Assembly: GCF_026410285.1 (NCBI RefSeq)
Contig: NZ_JAPMLP010000001.1
Span: 682,001 to 746,000, forward strand
DNA: 64,000 bases
Reading direction: 5' to 3'
From: Sulfitobacter sp. F26169L
GTDB taxonomy: Bacteria > Pseudomonadota > Alphaproteobacteria > Rhodobacterales > Rhodobacteraceae
How positions within the stretch are numbered: the stretch's first letter is position 1; every line of letters begins with the position of its first letter. Positions 8,306-18,728 of the stretch are shown piece by piece. The translations under genes and the position numbers were made by a program. Under the pieces are notes generated by a model. That model was not told where the DNA came from and made no database searches. It saw nothing but the letters and a program-made list of their open reading frames with translations.

Positions 8306-9259
8306 ATGCGTGATTTGAAGATACCCGAAATGCGCCACCCTGAAAAGGCGCGCCGCCCCGATATTCCGCAGCCGAAAAAGCCTGATTGGATCAGGGTCCG
8401 CGCGCCGGGTGGTGCGGGTTATGACGAAACCGCCAAAATCATGCGTGAAAACAAGCTGGTAACTGTCTGCGAAGAAGCGGGGTGCCCGAACGTGGGCGAA
8501 TGCTGGTCGCAAGGTCATGCAACCATGATGATAATGGGCGAGGTTTGTACCCGCGCCTGTACATTCTGCAACATCGCCACGGGTAAACCGCCGGAAGCGC
8601 TGGATGCATTCGAGCCGGGGCGCGTGGCTGATGCAGTGGCCAAGCTTGGCTTGAACCATGTTGTTATCACCTCGGTTGACCGTGACGACGTCGAGGATGG
8701 AGGTGCTGAGCATTTCGCACAGACCATTCGCGCGATCCGCCACCGCGCGCCGGATACCACGATCGAGATTTTGACGCCTGATTTTATCAAGTGTTCGCCG
8801 GAAGCGCTTGAAAAGGTTGTGGAAGCGCGTCCTGATGTGTTTAACCACAATCTTGAGACAGTGCCCGGCCTGTACCCCGAAGTACGTCCGGGCGCGCGCT
8901 ATTTTCACTCGTTACGCTTGCTACAGCGGGTGAAAGAGCTTGACCCGTCCATGTTTACAAAGTCCGGCATTATGGTCGGTTTGGGCGAGGACCGTCAGGC
9001 GGTGATGCAGGTGATGGAAGATATGCGCGCCGCCGATATCGATTTTCTCACCATTGGGCAGTATTTGCAGCCGACCCCGAAACACCACCGTGTTGACCGG
9101 TTTGTTCATCCTGACGAATTCAATGCGTATGAAAAGGCAGCGTACGGCAAAGGGTTCTTGATGGTATCGGCAACACCGCTGACGCGGTCAAGCTATCATG
9201 CGGGTGATGATTTTGCGCAATTGCGCGCGGCGCGGAATAAAAAGCTGGGTATTGCCTGA
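8306..9259 (+). CDS. lipA: Lipoyl synthase
   Basis: Radical SAM enzyme that inserts two sulfurs into octanoyl groups on lipoyl domains of dehydrogenases. At 317 residues it has family length. The auxiliary cluster ligands are Cys55, Cys60 and Cys66 ([12 protein letters not shown]) and the radical SAM CX3CX2C is Cys81, Cys85 and Cys88. The C-terminal [10 protein letters not shown] carries the conserved auxiliary-cluster Ser. I use the ATG at 8306 with GAGG upstream rather than an ATG-like start at 8270. The following genes are convergent. Confidence 0.97.
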   Translation: MRDLKIPEMRHPEKARRPDIPQPKKPDWIRVRAPGGAGYDETAKIMRENKLVTVCEEAGCPNVGECWSQGHATMMIMGEVCTRACTFCNIATGKPPEALDAFEPGRVADAVAKLGLNHVVITSVDRDDVEDGGAEHFAQTIRAIRHRAPDTTIEILTPDFIKCSPEALEKVVEARPDVFNHNLETVPGLYPEVRPGARYFHSLRLLQRVKELDPSMFTKSGIMVGLGEDRQAVMQVMEDMRAADIDFLTIGQYLQPTPKHHRVDRFVHPDEFNAYEKAAYGKGFLMVSATPLTRSSYHAGDDFAQLRAARNKKLGIA

Positions 9260-9294
9260 GGCAATGCATTTGCGTCGCGTTGCAAGGGATTGAT

Positions 9295-9477
9295 TTATCG
9301 CTGTATTCCCCTTGGAACGCGTTCCGCTTTTGCCCATTCCGGCCAAAAACCATAATGTTCCAGCCCTACAATGATCAGCGCGATGATAATGGCAGCAAAA
9401 ACCAGTTTCACACGCTTGGTCGAGGGCGGGTTTTTCGCCCAGAGCCTCGCGCGCATCAGGTGGCGTGGGTCAAGCAT
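9295..9477 (-). CDS. Small single-pass membrane protein downstream of hpt
   Basis: A 60-residue protein with a basic N-terminal third (MLDPRHLMRARLWAKNPPSTKR), one hydrophobic helix at about residues 23-40 (VKLVFAAIIIALIIVGLE) and a polar tail. The positive-inside rule suggests a cytoplasmic N-terminus. It starts 8 bp after the hpt stop on the same strand, so it is probably translationally linked to it. No named family is recognised; it may be a conserved Rhodobacterales small protein. Confidence 0.6.
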   Translation of the reverse strand: MLDPRHLMRARLWAKNPPSTKRVKLVFAAIIIALIIVGLEHYGFWPEWAKAERVPRGIQR

Positions 9478-9485
9478 CGCCGGTC

Positions 9486-10031
9486 TTAACTTTCATCGAT
9501 GAAACGGACCTTGCCGATGTAGGGCAGGTTTCTGTTACGCTGCGCAAAATCGATCCCGTACCCGACAACAAACTCATCCGGTATCTCGAACCCTGTGTGA
9601 TCGGCGCGCAGGTCCACTTCGCGACGTGACGGTTTGTCCAGCAGCGCAACCGTGCGCAGACGCGCGGGTTTGCGCGCGCGCAGCATTCCCGTCACATGGG
9701 CTAGTGTATGACCGGTGTCTACGATATCTTCGACCAGCAGTACATCACGGCCTTCAATTCCGCCGCGCAAGTCTTTGAGAATACGGACTTCTCTTGTGCT
9801 TTGCATCCCGTCTCCGTAGCTGGACGCCTCCAGAAAGTCGACCTCGATCGGTAGATCCAACTCGCGCACCAGATCAGCGATAAATACAAATGATCCGCGC
9901 AACAGGCCGACGACAATCAATTTGTCCGTATCAGCAAATTCCGTCTGGATTTCCTCGCACAACGCCTCTATCCGCGCCGCAATGGATTTTGCGGAAATCA
10001 TCTGGTCTATGACATATGGACGCGTGGACAT
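9486..10031 (-). CDS. hpt: Hypoxanthine phosphoribosyltransferase
   Basis: Purine salvage enzyme converting hypoxanthine (or guanine) and PRPP to IMP (GMP). The PRPP-binding signature [14 protein letters not shown] is complete, the flexible-loop block [17 protein letters not shown] is present, and the C-terminal [20 protein letters not shown] is typical. The ATG at 10031 is chosen because AAGAGG lies at proper distance; a GTG at 10037 directly abuts that site. It is divergent from the COQ10-like gene. Confidence 0.95.
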   Translation of the reverse strand: MSTRPYVIDQMISAKSIAARIEALCEEIQTEFADTDKLIVVGLLRGSFVFIADLVRELDLPIEVDFLEASSYGDGMQSTREVRILKDLRGGIEGRDVLLVEDIVDTGHTLAHVTGMLRARKPARLRTVALLDKPSRREVDLRADHTGFEIPDEFVVGYGIDFAQRNRNLPYIGKVRFIDES

Positions 10032-10099
10032 GGCCACCTCTTGATTGTGTCGCCCTGAGGGCTTTGATACAGCGCTAGCTAAACGGATCTAGGAAATCA

Positions 10100-10543
10100 A
10101 TGCCCACCCACTCAGAGACACGCGTGCTGCCCTACAGCGCCCAGCAGATGTATGATCTTGTTGCAGATGTGCAGCGGTATCCCGAATTCCTTCCATGGAC
10201 CGCTGCCGCGCGCATCAAAAGCGTTCAGGACAAGGGCGATCACAGCGTCATGGACGCCGATCTGGTCATCTCGTTTAAAGTGTTCCGCGAGCGGTTCACA
10301 TCGCGGGTGGTGCTGTGGCCTGAGGCGAAGACGATTGATACAGAATACCTGGACGGACCGTTCAAGTATATGAAATCAAACTGGGCTTTTGCCGATGTCG
10401 AGGACGGCTGCGAAGTGCGTTTCTTTGTGGATTTCGAGTTTAGAAACGCGATTTTGCAGAAAATCATCGGTGTGGTGTTCAACGAAGCGATGCAGCGGGT
10501 CGTCAAAGCGTTTGAGACGCGCGCTCAAGCGCTTTATGGCTGA
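10100..10543 (+). CDS. COQ10/RatA-family START-domain protein
   Basis: A 147-residue START-fold protein (PF03364). The N-terminus MPTHSETRVLPYSAQQMYDLVADVQRYPEFLPW is diagnostic. Bacterial members are annotated either as RatA-type toxins or as coenzyme Q-binding COQ10 homologues; in an alphaproteobacterium the ubiquinone-binding role is more plausible (inference). No antitoxin-like RatB gene is adjacent. It lies 26 bp before the MmgE/PrpD gene on the same strand. Confidence 0.88.
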   Translation: MPTHSETRVLPYSAQQMYDLVADVQRYPEFLPWTAAARIKSVQDKGDHSVMDADLVISFKVFRERFTSRVVLWPEAKTIDTEYLDGPFKYMKSNWAFADVEDGCEVRFFVDFEFRNAILQKIIGVVFNEAMQRVVKAFETRAQALYG

Positions 10544-10569
10544 GCCTGTCAGGGGAGGACAAAGACGCC

Positions 10570-11841
10570 ATGGGGATTACTGAACAATTCGTTAAACTCG
10601 CAGCAACAGACGTGCCCGAAGCGGTTGCAGCAATGGTGCGTCTATCTTTTTTCGACTGGGCGGCCTGCGGCATTGCAGGGGCGGCAGATGACCGGTTCGC
10701 GCCGTTTCGCCGCGCCCAGTTGATCGAGGAAGGGCCAGCGCAGGTGTTTGGTGGTGATGCAACAGGTGCCGCTTCGGCTGCGCTGTTGAACGGCACTTTC
10801 GGTCATGCACTTGATTTCGACGATATGCATTTTGCTTTTATGGGCCGCCCTTCTGCTGCGGTATTCCCCGCGGTCATCGCCCTGGCGGAAACCCTAGATA
10901 CGCGATTGACTGACGCGGTCGATGCGGCCGCCATTGGCATGGAAGCCGCAATAATGGCGGGGCTGTGGCTGGGCCGCGGGCATCGGAGTGCAGGATTCGA
11001 GCAGACCGCCACGGCGGGGGCGTTCGGCGCAACGCTGGCCTGCGCGCGTCTGCTGGAACTGGACAAGGCACAGATACGCAACGCGCTGGGAATTTGCGCG
11101 AGCATGGCATCAGGTCTAGGGGTGCAAGCAGGGACGATGACGCAACCGTTGCACGCAGGGTTGGCGGCGCGAACGGGTGTCGAAGCGGCACTTTGGGCGC
11201 AGACGGGGTTAAGCGCCGCGCCGGATGCACTGGACGGGCCAAAAGGGTTTGCGCGGACGCATCAGGGCGATCTGGCAGAGGTAAAGGCGCCGCGCAAAGA
11301 ATGGTACGTCACCACCATCAGCCACAAGTTCCACGCCTGCTGCCATGGTCTTCATGCCATGCTTGAGGCCCTGAGCGGGTGCGATGTGCAGGCAGACCGG
11401 ATCAGCGGCATCAGAATTCGTACCCATCCCTACTGGATGGACAAGTGCAATATCGCGGCACCGAAAACGGGGCAGGAGGCGCAAAACAGCCTGACACATG
11501 CCGCCGCGATGAAGGTGCTGGGCCATTCAACGCAATCACTGGATGATTTCAGCGGCGCCGTTGCGCGCGACGCGTCTGTTTGTGCCTTGCGCGACAGGAT
11601 TGATGTTATGCCGGATGAAAAGCTGGGCGTGGCCCAATCACTTGTCACACTCACCCTCGACACCGGCGAAGTGCGCCGCTTGCGCCATGATCTTGATACG
11701 CAGGTGACACTCGAAGCGCTGGCCGACAGGTTGTTGAAAAAAGCGCCCGCGTTGATCACTCAAGAGAAGGCGGATAGCCTATGGCAGGCGGTGATCGGCC
11801 CTGATCTGGATGCAGTCACGGCTTGTTTCAATGGCGGTTGA
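10570..11841 (+). CDS. MmgE/PrpD family protein
   Basis: A 423-residue member of the MmgE/PrpD family, which includes 2-methylcitrate dehydratase and cis-aconitate decarboxylase. Signature segments are LNGTFGHALDFDD (about residues 75-87), the helical middle (TATAGAFGATLACARLL) and GLHAMLEAL. A GGGGAGGAC site precedes the ATG. No prpB/prpC or other methylcitrate-cycle gene lies nearby, so the substrate is open; many Rhodobacterales carry several paralogues. Confidence 0.88.
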   Translation: MGITEQFVKLAATDVPEAVAAMVRLSFFDWAACGIAGAADDRFAPFRRAQLIEEGPAQVFGGDATGAASAALLNGTFGHALDFDDMHFAFMGRPSAAVFPAVIALAETLDTRLTDAVDAAAIGMEAAIMAGLWLGRGHRSAGFEQTATAGAFGATLACARLLELDKAQIRNALGICASMASGLGVQAGTMTQPLHAGLAARTGVEAALWAQTGLSAAPDALDGPKGFARTHQGDLAEVKAPRKEWYVTTISHKFHACCHGLHAMLEALSGCDVQADRISGIRIRTHPYWMDKCNIAAPKTGQEAQNSLTHAAAMKVLGHSTQSLDDFSGAVARDASVCALRDRIDVMPDEKLGVAQSLVTLTLDTGEVRRLRHDLDTQVTLEALADRLLKKAPALITQEKADSLWQAVIGPDLDAVTACFNGG

Positions 11842-11882
11842 GGTAGGGCAGCCAAAACCGGTTGCCCCGACAGATCGATATG

Positions 11883-12705
11883 TCAACTGGTTAGATCATA
11901 GGCCCGTTCGCCGTGCAGGGTGGGGCCACGCCTGTTGACATCGGTTTAATCACTGACGCGCAAGAACGGTATAACGCGCTACTCAGGTATCATTCCCGCA
12001 GTTATCATTGCGAATGTTTCCGATAATCAGCGGTGGGGAACCAATCTGGCGATCCACGTGCCAGCGCCCAGTGCTGTAATCATCACCGTGCCGTAAATGC
12101 CGCCCTGACCGTGTTTGGCGATATCGTCAATCATATCTTCGACCTTGGATTTGCCGGAGGATCAGAAAAGCCGTTTCCTGACACAGAACGCTCGCCACGC
12201 CACCTTTATTCAACGCCGCAATTGACCGTCAGTTGAGATCCCTCGTTGAACCCGAACCGGCAGACCAGAGGTAACAAGCATCAATCATGACAAAGGCGGG
12301 GTGGTGATCTGGTCTTTGTGCGCAGCAAGGAAAGGCGCGGGAATTCCGGCAGCTTCATACGCCACTATTCCAGTTGCAAAAACGTGGACGCCTGTCCGCC
12401 GATAATAGCATAACAATGACAAAAACGATCCCCTTGGCGGACTCCCCCAAAAGCAATGCAGGGGTGATGATCGCGAGAGCCATCTGAAACGGGAAAAACA
12501 GAATCTCGGGCCGTTGCCATTCTAGTTCCGGGGGATGACGCGGCATAATCCGATTTTTGTACAAACAGCCGGCGAGGTTTGTATCGCCATTTCGATAACC
12601 GATGGAATACTCCAGTGAAAACCGCAGGACGCGCAACAGACATGCGCTGACGTAGTTATCTCTGGATATTCGGGAGCAGATCACGCTTATCAATCGGCCC
12701 ACAAT
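11883..12705 (-). pseudogene. Decayed ammonium transporter (amt) remnant
   Basis: Scattered minus-strand fragments in several frames match the Amt/MEP/Rh family in the correct order. From the N-terminal side they are: LLRVLRFSLEYSIG (about 12620), FFPFQMALAIITPALLLGE (about 12440-12500), FGFNEGSQL (about 12235-12260), MIDDIAKHGQGGIYGTV (ending 12134) and a C-terminal TLHGERAYDLTS followed by a stop at 11883. They correspond to the Amt blocks FQMTFAIITPALI, WFGFNxGS, KIDDxVGAxxVHGVGGIxGT and LHGERAYD. Stops and frameshifts separate them, the spacings are shorter than in intact transporters, and the first helices are missing. It is therefore a broken gene with internal deletions. The stretch 12706-12864 holds nothing recognisable. 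Confidence 0.72.
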
Positions 12706-12864
12706 CGGAAAATCTTCAGTCGTATCATCAACTTTGCTGTATAAGTACGTTCATATGGTATCTACTCCAATTGATGATTGAGGAAGAGCCTGACGTAAAA
12801 CAGACCAATAGTGACGCACTATCGCGCATTCTGGATAATAGGCCGTCAGTCAAGACGAGCGGGC

Positions 12865-13341
12865 CTATTTTTCGGCCAATGCGCAAAGTGCGTTGTGGAG
12901 TAGCATCAAGGCATGATCACGCGCAGCGGTACGCACGGCGTTGCGACCAAGGGCGCCGAACTCGACCGTTTGGGTGCTGCACCCTTGCGATCCAGCGATG
13001 CCAAAGCAGACACGACCTTCAGGTTTGTGTTCAGATCCGCCGGGGCCGGCAATGCCGGTTACGGATACTGCCAGTTGCGCCGCACTGTTGGCCAGCGCGC
13101 CGCGCGCCATTTCTTCGGCCACCTGTTCGGACACCGCGCCGAACGTGTCCAGCGTTTGGGCCCCCACGCCCAGCATTTCGATCTTGGCGGTGTTGGTATA
13201 GGTCACAAAACCACGTTCGAATACGGCTGACGACCCCGCCAGATCGGTCAGCGCGGTGCTGACCATTCCGGCGGTGCAGCTTTCTGCGGTGGCGATCATC
13301 ACGCCCAGCGCTTGCGCGCGTGAAAGGATATCAGAACGCAT
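12865..13341 (-). CDS. CinA C-terminal domain protein (NMN amidohydrolase-like)
   Basis: A 158-residue stand-alone CinA C-terminal domain, the PncC type that deamidates nicotinamide mononucleotide in NAD recycling. The motifs TAESCTAGMVSTALTDLAGSS and SVTGIAGPGG are conserved. The start at 13341 ([10 protein letters not shown]) overlaps the end of pgpA by 11 bp, showing translational coupling in the ispDF-pgpA-cinA run, an arrangement seen in other Alphaproteobacteria. The N-terminal MoCF domain of full CinA is absent. Confidence 0.92.
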   Translation of the reverse strand: MRSDILSRAQALGVMIATAESCTAGMVSTALTDLAGSSAVFERGFVTYTNTAKIEMLGVGAQTLDTFGAVSEQVAEEMARGALANSAAQLAVSVTGIAGPGGSEHKPEGRVCFGIAGSQGCSTQTVEFGALGRNAVRTAARDHALMLLHNALCALAEK

Positions 13342-13816
13342 GGTAAATACCTGCCAGAACAACAACGCCGATGGCGGCGAACACACCTGCAAACACATCG
13401 TCCAGCATCACACCCAGCGCATCACCACGCCTGTCGGCCCAGCCGATGATCCAGGGTTTCCAGATATCAAACAGACGGAACAGCGCAAAGGCCGCAATCC
13501 AGCCGGGCCACATGACCGTGATGTCGATCCCCATCCGCCAGCTTGCAATCGACAGGGGCAGCAGGGCAATCCATTGGCCGACCAGCTCGTCGATCACAAT
13601 TTCGGACGGATCGTGGTCTTCCTTGCCCGCCGTCATTTTCGAGGTCGCCCACCAACCCTTCAAAAACGTAGCGACAATGCCCAGCGCTAGCAGAGGGAAG
13701 CCACCGATCACATGCACCAGCCACGCCCACGGCAGCGCCACCAGTGACCCCCACGTTCCCGGCGCAGGCCGCAGATACCCCACCCCCAGAACGGTGCCGA
13801 TCATCCGCGCAATCAT
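13331..13816 (-). CDS. pgpA: Phosphatidylglycerophosphatase A
   Basis: A 161-residue inner-membrane enzyme that dephosphorylates phosphatidylglycerol phosphate to phosphatidylglycerol. PgpA-family segments include the N-terminal [19 protein letters not shown], the acidic motif DEHDP-like [18 protein letters not shown] and [18 protein letters not shown]. Its ATG overlaps the ispDF stop in ATGA (13813-13816), and its end overlaps cinA. Confidence 0.93.
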   Translation of the reverse strand: MIARMIGTVLGVGYLRPAPGTWGSLVALPWAWLVHVIGGFPLLALGIVATFLKGWWATSKMTAGKEDHDPSEIVIDELVGQWIALLPLSIASWRMGIDITVMWPGWIAAFALFRLFDIWKPWIIGWADRRGDALGVMLDDVFAGVFAAIGVVVLAGIYHAF

Positions 13817-14943
13817 GATTTCACCAAGGTCGCTGTGGCAATGCAGGCAATCCCTTCGCCGCGTCCGGTAAAGCCCAGACGCTCGGACGTTGTGGCTTTG
13901 ACCGATACGCGGTCTGCATCGATTGCAACCATTTCGGCCACGGCGGCGCGCATCGCGGCGGCATGTGGCCCGACCTTGGGATGTTCACAGATCAGCGTGC
14001 AATCTACGTGGGTCAGGGTAAAGCCGCGATCGCGCGCAAGCTGCGCCGCGTGGCGCAGGAAAATATGGCTTTGCGCCCCTTTCCACTGCGGATCGGAGGG
14101 GGGGAAATGCGTGCCGATATCCCCTTCGGCCAAAGCGCCGTAAATGGCGTCCGTAATAGTGTGCAGTCCCACATCGGCGTCGGAATGGCCCACCAGACCC
14201 CGATCATGCGGGACTTTCACACCGCACAGCATTACATGATCGCCCTCGCCAAAGGCGTGTACGTCGAAACCGTTACCGGTGCGTATGTCCATTCTCTTCT
14301 CCAGTATCCGCGCCGCGCGGGTAAAATCCGCCGGCGTGGTAATTTTGATGTTATCGGGCTCGCCTTGGGTAATCGCAACCGAAAGCCCTGCCGCGCGTGC
14401 AATCGCCACATCATCCGCAGCGATGCCGCGATAGGCCTCATGCGCTGCGATGATCGCTTTGCGGTGAAATCCCTGCGGCGTCTGCGCGGCAAACAGCCCT
14501 GTGCGGTCTTTGGTTCCGCTCACCACACCGTCCGCTCCGGTCCAGAGCGCATCTGTCACCGCCAGCGCGGGCGCGGCGCCGCTGTTATGCGCCAAGGCGG
14601 CAATGACGTCACTGATCACTGCTTCGCTGACACAGGGGCGCGCCGCATCGTGGATCAACACCCCCTCGCAAGGCGGTAGCGCGGCAAGACCTGCGCGCAC
14701 AGACAGGCTCCGCTCGGCATCACCTTGGGTGACGGCGATGCCGCGCGCCTTAAATCGGGGGGCTTTGTGCATGTCGTCGGGATGCAGGACAACCAAGATA
14801 CCAGTTACCTGAGGATGCCGTTCAAAGGCTGCTATAGTATGATCCAGCACGGATTTGTCGCCCAGCAACTGCCATTGCTTGGGCTGCGCGCCACCGGCAC
14901 GGGTGCCGCGTCCGGCAGCAACAATCAGGGCGCAAGTGTGCAT
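13813..14943 (-). CDS. ispDF: Bifunctional IspD/IspF (MEP pathway)
   Basis: A fusion of 2-C-methyl-D-erythritol 4-phosphate cytidylyltransferase (residues 1 to about 215; [16 protein letters not shown]) and 2-C-methyl-D-erythritol 2,4-cyclodiphosphate synthase (from about 218; [43 protein letters not shown]). It supplies two steps of isoprenoid precursor synthesis. The fusion is common in Alphaproteobacteria. I chose the ATG at 14943 ([13 protein letters not shown]), preceded by AGAGAG; ATGs 15-18 bp upstream are alternatives. It is divergent from dusB. Confidence 0.95.
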   Translation of the reverse strand: MHTCALIVAAGRGTRAGGAQPKQWQLLGDKSVLDHTIAAFERHPQVTGILVVLHPDDMHKAPRFKARGIAVTQGDAERSLSVRAGLAALPPCEGVLIHDAARPCVSEAVISDVIAALAHNSGAAPALAVTDALWTGADGVVSGTKDRTGLFAAQTPQGFHRKAIIAAHEAYRGIAADDVAIARAAGLSVAITQGEPDNIKITTPADFTRAARILEKRMDIRTGNGFDVHAFGEGDHVMLCGVKVPHDRGLVGHSDADVGLHTITDAIYGALAEGDIGTHFPPSDPQWKGAQSHIFLRHAAQLARDRGFTLTHVDCTLICEHPKVGPHAAAMRAAVAEMVAIDADRVSVKATTSERLGFTGRGEGIACIATATLVKS

Positions 14944-15151
14944 AGGGCTCTCTTTCATCATCTTCCTGCCAGTCTTAGGAAATCCCGCGTTCCGGCGCAA
15001 TGCGTGGACACATCGGCCCGGCGGCATACAGTGCCCGTTTTTTGAGCACTTCGGCAGAGCGTTACCACCGCAGCTTTACCGAATTTATTGTATGTCTTTG
15101 CCGCTTGGGCTATCGGAAGGACGACTGCCTAAGGATTAAGCACCTACCGCT

Positions 15152-16129
15152 ATGACTTTTCCGCTAGACCTGACGCCCCCCGTTTTTCTGGCCCCCATGG
15201 CTGGCATTACGGACTTACCCACCCGTAATCTTGTTGCGCGGTTTGGCGCGGGGTTGGTTGTGTCCGAGATGATCGCATCCGGTGAATGGCTTACCAAACG
15301 CCCCGGCACCCGCGAAAAGGCGGAACTGGGCCTTGGCGTGGCGGGGACTTCTGTGCAGATCGCGGGGCGCGAGGCTGGGCCGATGATTGAAGCCGCCAAA
15401 ATGATCGCAGGGCAGGGCGCACGGATCATCGACATCAACATGGGCTGTCCGGCCAAGAAAGTGACGCAGGGGGCCTCAGGCTCCGCGCTGATGAAAACCC
15501 CCGATCACGCCCTGCACCTGATCGAGGCAGTGGTTGGCGCGGTTGATGTGCCTGTCACGCTTAAAACCCGGCTGGGCTGGGATGATGCAATGCTGAACGC
15601 CCCCGAAATTGCGCGCCGGGCCGAAGCGGCAGGCATTACGATGATCACCATCCACGGGCGGACCCGCTGCCAGTTTTACAAGGGCCGCGCCGATTGGGCC
15701 GCGATCCGGAATGTCGTGGATGCGGTGGATATTCCCGTCGTGGCAAACGGCGATATCGTGGATACGGTCACCGCGCGCATGGCGCTGGCCCAATCGGGCG
15801 CAAAAGGCGTGATGATCGGCCGTGGGATACAGGGCCGCCCGTGGCTGCTGGCGCAAATTGCGCACGATATTTATGGCACCATAGCGCCCGAGATTCCGCA
15901 AGGGCGCGATTTTGTCGACATGGTGCTGGGGCACTATGATGATCTGTTGCGGTTCTACGGCACCAAACTGGGCCTGCGCGTCGCGCGCAAACATCTGGGC
16001 TGGTACATGGATCATGCGGGCACGCCGGATGCCGCCCGCCGCGCGGTACTGACCGCGCGCAGCGTGGAAGAAACTACCATTCTGCTACCCGAAGCGCTTT
16101 ATTCCGCCCCGCAAGGAGCGGCTGCGTGA
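15152..16129 (+). CDS. dusB: tRNA-dihydrouridine synthase B
   Basis: FMN enzyme reducing a uridine in the tRNA D-loop; historically NifR3 in Rhodobacter. At 325 residues it carries the catalytic Cys99 in NMGCPAKKV, the substrate-loop block TLKTRLGWDD and the phosphate-binding VMIGRGIQGRPWL. It is the first gene of the plus-strand nitrogen-regulation cluster, and its TGA overlaps the GTG of ntrB in GTGA (16126-16129). Confidence 0.96.
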   Translation: MTFPLDLTPPVFLAPMAGITDLPTRNLVARFGAGLVVSEMIASGEWLTKRPGTREKAELGLGVAGTSVQIAGREAGPMIEAAKMIAGQGARIIDINMGCPAKKVTQGASGSALMKTPDHALHLIEAVVGAVDVPVTLKTRLGWDDAMLNAPEIARRAEAAGITMITIHGRTRCQFYKGRADWAAIRNVVDAVDIPVVANGDIVDTVTARMALAQSGAKGVMIGRGIQGRPWLLAQIAHDIYGTIAPEIPQGRDFVDMVLGHYDDLLRFYGTKLGLRVARKHLGWYMDHAGTPDAARRAVLTARSVEETTILLPEALYSAPQGAAA

Positions 16130-17250
16130 ATCCCGTCGCCCCAAATGTGGCTGAGCGCGCATTGTGGGCGTCGCTGCCGGTTCCGGCGATTCTGGTTGGA
16201 CCGGACAATCTGGTTATTGACGTGAACGCCGCAGCCGAGGGGTTTTTGAACGCCTCTGCCAAGGCTGTTTTCGGTCTGTCTGTCTGGAACGCTGTGACGA
16301 TTGATGCACCTCTGGAGGGCGCATTCGCGCGCGCGCGTGACACCCAGACCACGCTTTTCGTTAACGATGTTGACGTCGGCAGCCCCCAGCGCGCGCCGTT
16401 GCAATCACAGGTGCAGATTGCGCCGCTGACGGGGGCGACAGGGGTAATGATCCTGATGATCTCGCCGCGCGAACTATCGGGGCGGATGACCCAAAACCAC
16501 AGCGTAAAGGCAGCCGCAAAATCCGTAATCGGCATGGCCGAAATGCTGGCCCATGAAATCAAGAATCCTCTGGCTGGCATCACCGGTGCCGCGCAACTGC
16601 TGGGTATGAACCTGTCGCCCCAAGACCGTGAATTGACCGATCTGATTGTGGTTGAAAGCCACCGCATCGTAAAACTGCTGGAGCAGGTGGAACAGTTCGG
16701 CAACCTTACGCCGCCAAATCGCGGGCCGGTTAACCTGCATGACGTGCTGGACCGCGCGCGCCGCTCTGCGCGTTTGGGATTTGGCGCGCATATGCAGATT
16801 GTTAAGGATTATGATCCATCCTTACCAATGGCGTGGGGCGATACGGACCAACTGGTGCAGGTGGTGCTAAACCTGATCAAAAATGCCTCCGAAGCGGCGG
16901 GGGAGCAGGGCGGTACAATTAGATTGCACAGCTTTTATGAACATTCGTTCCGGTTACGCCGCGCCGATGGACAGGGCGTTGCCCTACCACTCCAGATCGA
17001 AATTATCGACAATGGGCCGGGATTGCCCGACCACATCGCGGAAGATGTATTTGAACCATTTGTGTCGGGACGTGAAAACGGCACCGGACTGGGCCTTGCG
17101 CTGGTCAGCAAGATCATATCCGAGCATGATGGTTGGGTAACGGTCAGCTCGAAACCGGGCGAAACGGTATTCCGCATTTCGCTACCGCGCGCAGACGCAA
17201 CTGAGCAGAGCATGAAAACATCGGGCAAAGCCCCCGAACAGAGGAGTTAG
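16126..17250 (+). CDS. ntrB: Nitrogen regulation sensor kinase NtrB
   Basis: Cytosolic histidine kinase/phosphatase that sets NtrC phosphorylation in response to PII and glutamine status. It is 374 residues long, with an N-terminal PAS domain ([29 protein letters not shown]), the phosphorylated His143 in [12 protein letters not shown], and a C-terminal ATPase domain with [18 protein letters not shown] and GTGLGLALV. There are no membrane helices. The GTG start overlaps dusB and the gene ends 2 bp before ntrC. Confidence 0.96.
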   Translation: MNPVAPNVAERALWASLPVPAILVGPDNLVIDVNAAAEGFLNASAKAVFGLSVWNAVTIDAPLEGAFARARDTQTTLFVNDVDVGSPQRAPLQSQVQIAPLTGATGVMILMISPRELSGRMTQNHSVKAAAKSVIGMAEMLAHEIKNPLAGITGAAQLLGMNLSPQDRELTDLIVVESHRIVKLLEQVEQFGNLTPPNRGPVNLHDVLDRARRSARLGFGAHMQIVKDYDPSLPMAWGDTDQLVQVVLNLIKNASEAAGEQGGTIRLHSFYEHSFRLRRADGQGVALPLQIEIIDNGPGLPDHIAEDVFEPFVSGRENGTGLGLALVSKIISEHDGWVTVSSKPGETVFRISLPRADATEQSMKTSGKAPEQRS

Positions 17251-17252
17251 GA

Positions 17253-18629
17253 ATGGATGGCACGGTTCTGGTTGCGGATGATGACCGCACCATTCGCACA
17301 GTTCTCACTCAGGCTTTGACACGTGCAGGCTGCAAGGTTCACGCAACTTCGAGCCTGACCACACTAATGCGTTGGGTGGGCGAGGGGAAAGGCGATGTGA
17401 TCATAACCGATGTGATGATGCCAGATGGTAACGGGCTGGAAATGCTGCCGAAAATTGCACAAGATCGCCCCGATTTACCCGTGATCGTGATTTCCGCACA
17501 AAATTCGATTATGACTGCAATCAAGGCCGCCGAGGCGCAGGCACATGACTACCTGCCCAAGCCTTTTGATCTGCCCGATTTGTTGAAAAAGACTGCGGGT
17601 GCGCTTGCACGGCAAGACTTACCGCGACGAACGCGCGAGCCGATCACATACAATGAACAGGAAGAATTGCCATTGGTGGGTAAATCTGCGGTGATGCAAT
17701 CGCTTTACCGCATGATAGCACGGGTGATGAACGCTGATTTGCCCGTGCTGATCTTGGGGGAAAATGGCACCGGGAAATCCCTAATTGCGCGCGCGATCCA
17801 TGATCTCTCCGACCGCCGCGCACAGCCGTTTGTTATTCTGAGCGAGGCGGATTTGCAGGACGCGGACGGCCCTGAGCGTATACTGGCACGTGCGCGCACC
17901 GGAACCGTGTTGATCGACGCAATCTGTGATCTGGCCCCGCAAGCACAGGCGCGCATTGCCCGTCTGATGGACAGCGACGGCGACAGTGAAAACCGACCGC
18001 GGTTTATTGCGACGTCCCAGGTTGATCTGGCAGATGACACAGGTCAAGGCGCGTTGTTGCGCCGCGATTTGTACTACAGGCTCAGCGGTGCAACCCTCAA
18101 CGTGCCATCCTTGCGAGACCGAATCGAAGATATCCCACTGCTGGCAAACCATTTTCTTGAAAAAGCAGATGCCGGAAAAGGCGCACCGCATGTTCTTTCC
18201 TCCGGCGCGGAGAAGGTGTTTGCGCGCTATCCGTGGCCGGGAAACGTGCGACAGCTTGAACATGCAATTCAGCAGCTGGTCCTGACAAGCCAAGCGAGCG
18301 AAATCTCGGCAACCGAGGCGGCGCAGCTTGTGGGGGGCCAATCGGCGGCGGAACCGATCCCGACAGCACCTAGTGCCGAAAAGCTGGGCGAAAGTTTGGA
18401 GCGACACCTCAAGCGGTACTTTGAACTGCATGGCAGTGCACTGCCTCCTTCCGGATTGTACCAGCGAATCCTGCGCGAAATCGAGGCACCGCTGATCGAA
18501 ATCGCACTGGCTGCAACTGCCGGAAACCAGGCAAAATGCGCCGAGCTTTTGGGCATTAACAGAAATACCTTGAGAAAGAAGATATCAGACCTCGAAATAG
18601 AGGTTACACGCGGTAGAAAAATGATGTAA
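17253..18629 (+). CDS. ntrC: NtrC response regulator, sigma54-contact loop missing
   Basis: A 458-residue activator of nitrogen-limitation genes. The receiver domain has phospho-acceptor Asp53 (ITDVMMPDG), followed by an AAA+ domain and a Fis-type helix-turn-helix ([21 protein letters not shown]). Walker A is intact (GENGTGKS, 169-176). Between the post-Walker A helix and Walker B the GAFTGA loop is absent, and Walker B reads [10 protein letters not shown], with Ala223 where the catalytic Glu normally stands. Rhodobacter capsulatus NtrC has the same loss and activates the housekeeping sigma70 polymerase with ATP binding, so the same mode is inferred here. AGGAGTTAGGA precedes the ATG. Confidence 0.95.
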   Translation: MDGTVLVADDDRTIRTVLTQALTRAGCKVHATSSLTTLMRWVGEGKGDVIITDVMMPDGNGLEMLPKIAQDRPDLPVIVISAQNSIMTAIKAAEAQAHDYLPKPFDLPDLLKKTAGALARQDLPRRTREPITYNEQEELPLVGKSAVMQSLYRMIARVMNADLPVLILGENGTGKSLIARAIHDLSDRRAQPFVILSEADLQDADGPERILARARTGTVLIDAICDLAPQAQARIARLMDSDGDSENRPRFIATSQVDLADDTGQGALLRRDLYYRLSGATLNVPSLRDRIEDIPLLANHFLEKADAGKGAPHVLSSGAEKVFARYPWPGNVRQLEHAIQQLVLTSQASEISATEAAQLVGGQSAAEPIPTAPSAEKLGESLERHLKRYFELHGSALPPSGLYQRILREIEAPLIEIALAATAGNQAKCAELLGINRNTLRKKISDLEIEVTRGRKMM

Positions 18630-18728
18630 AACTGTCACATAACCGTGACCATCAAGGAACATCCTTGGTTAGGATCACAAAATATGGCGGTACGGTGCTT
18701 TTGCACCACATCAGGTGAGGATACCCGC

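Noticed and set aside
12355..12702. 115-codon frame as an intact small gene
   Set aside because: Its translation matches only the second to fourth helices of Amt and it is followed by further Amt pieces in other frames, so it is part of a pseudogene.
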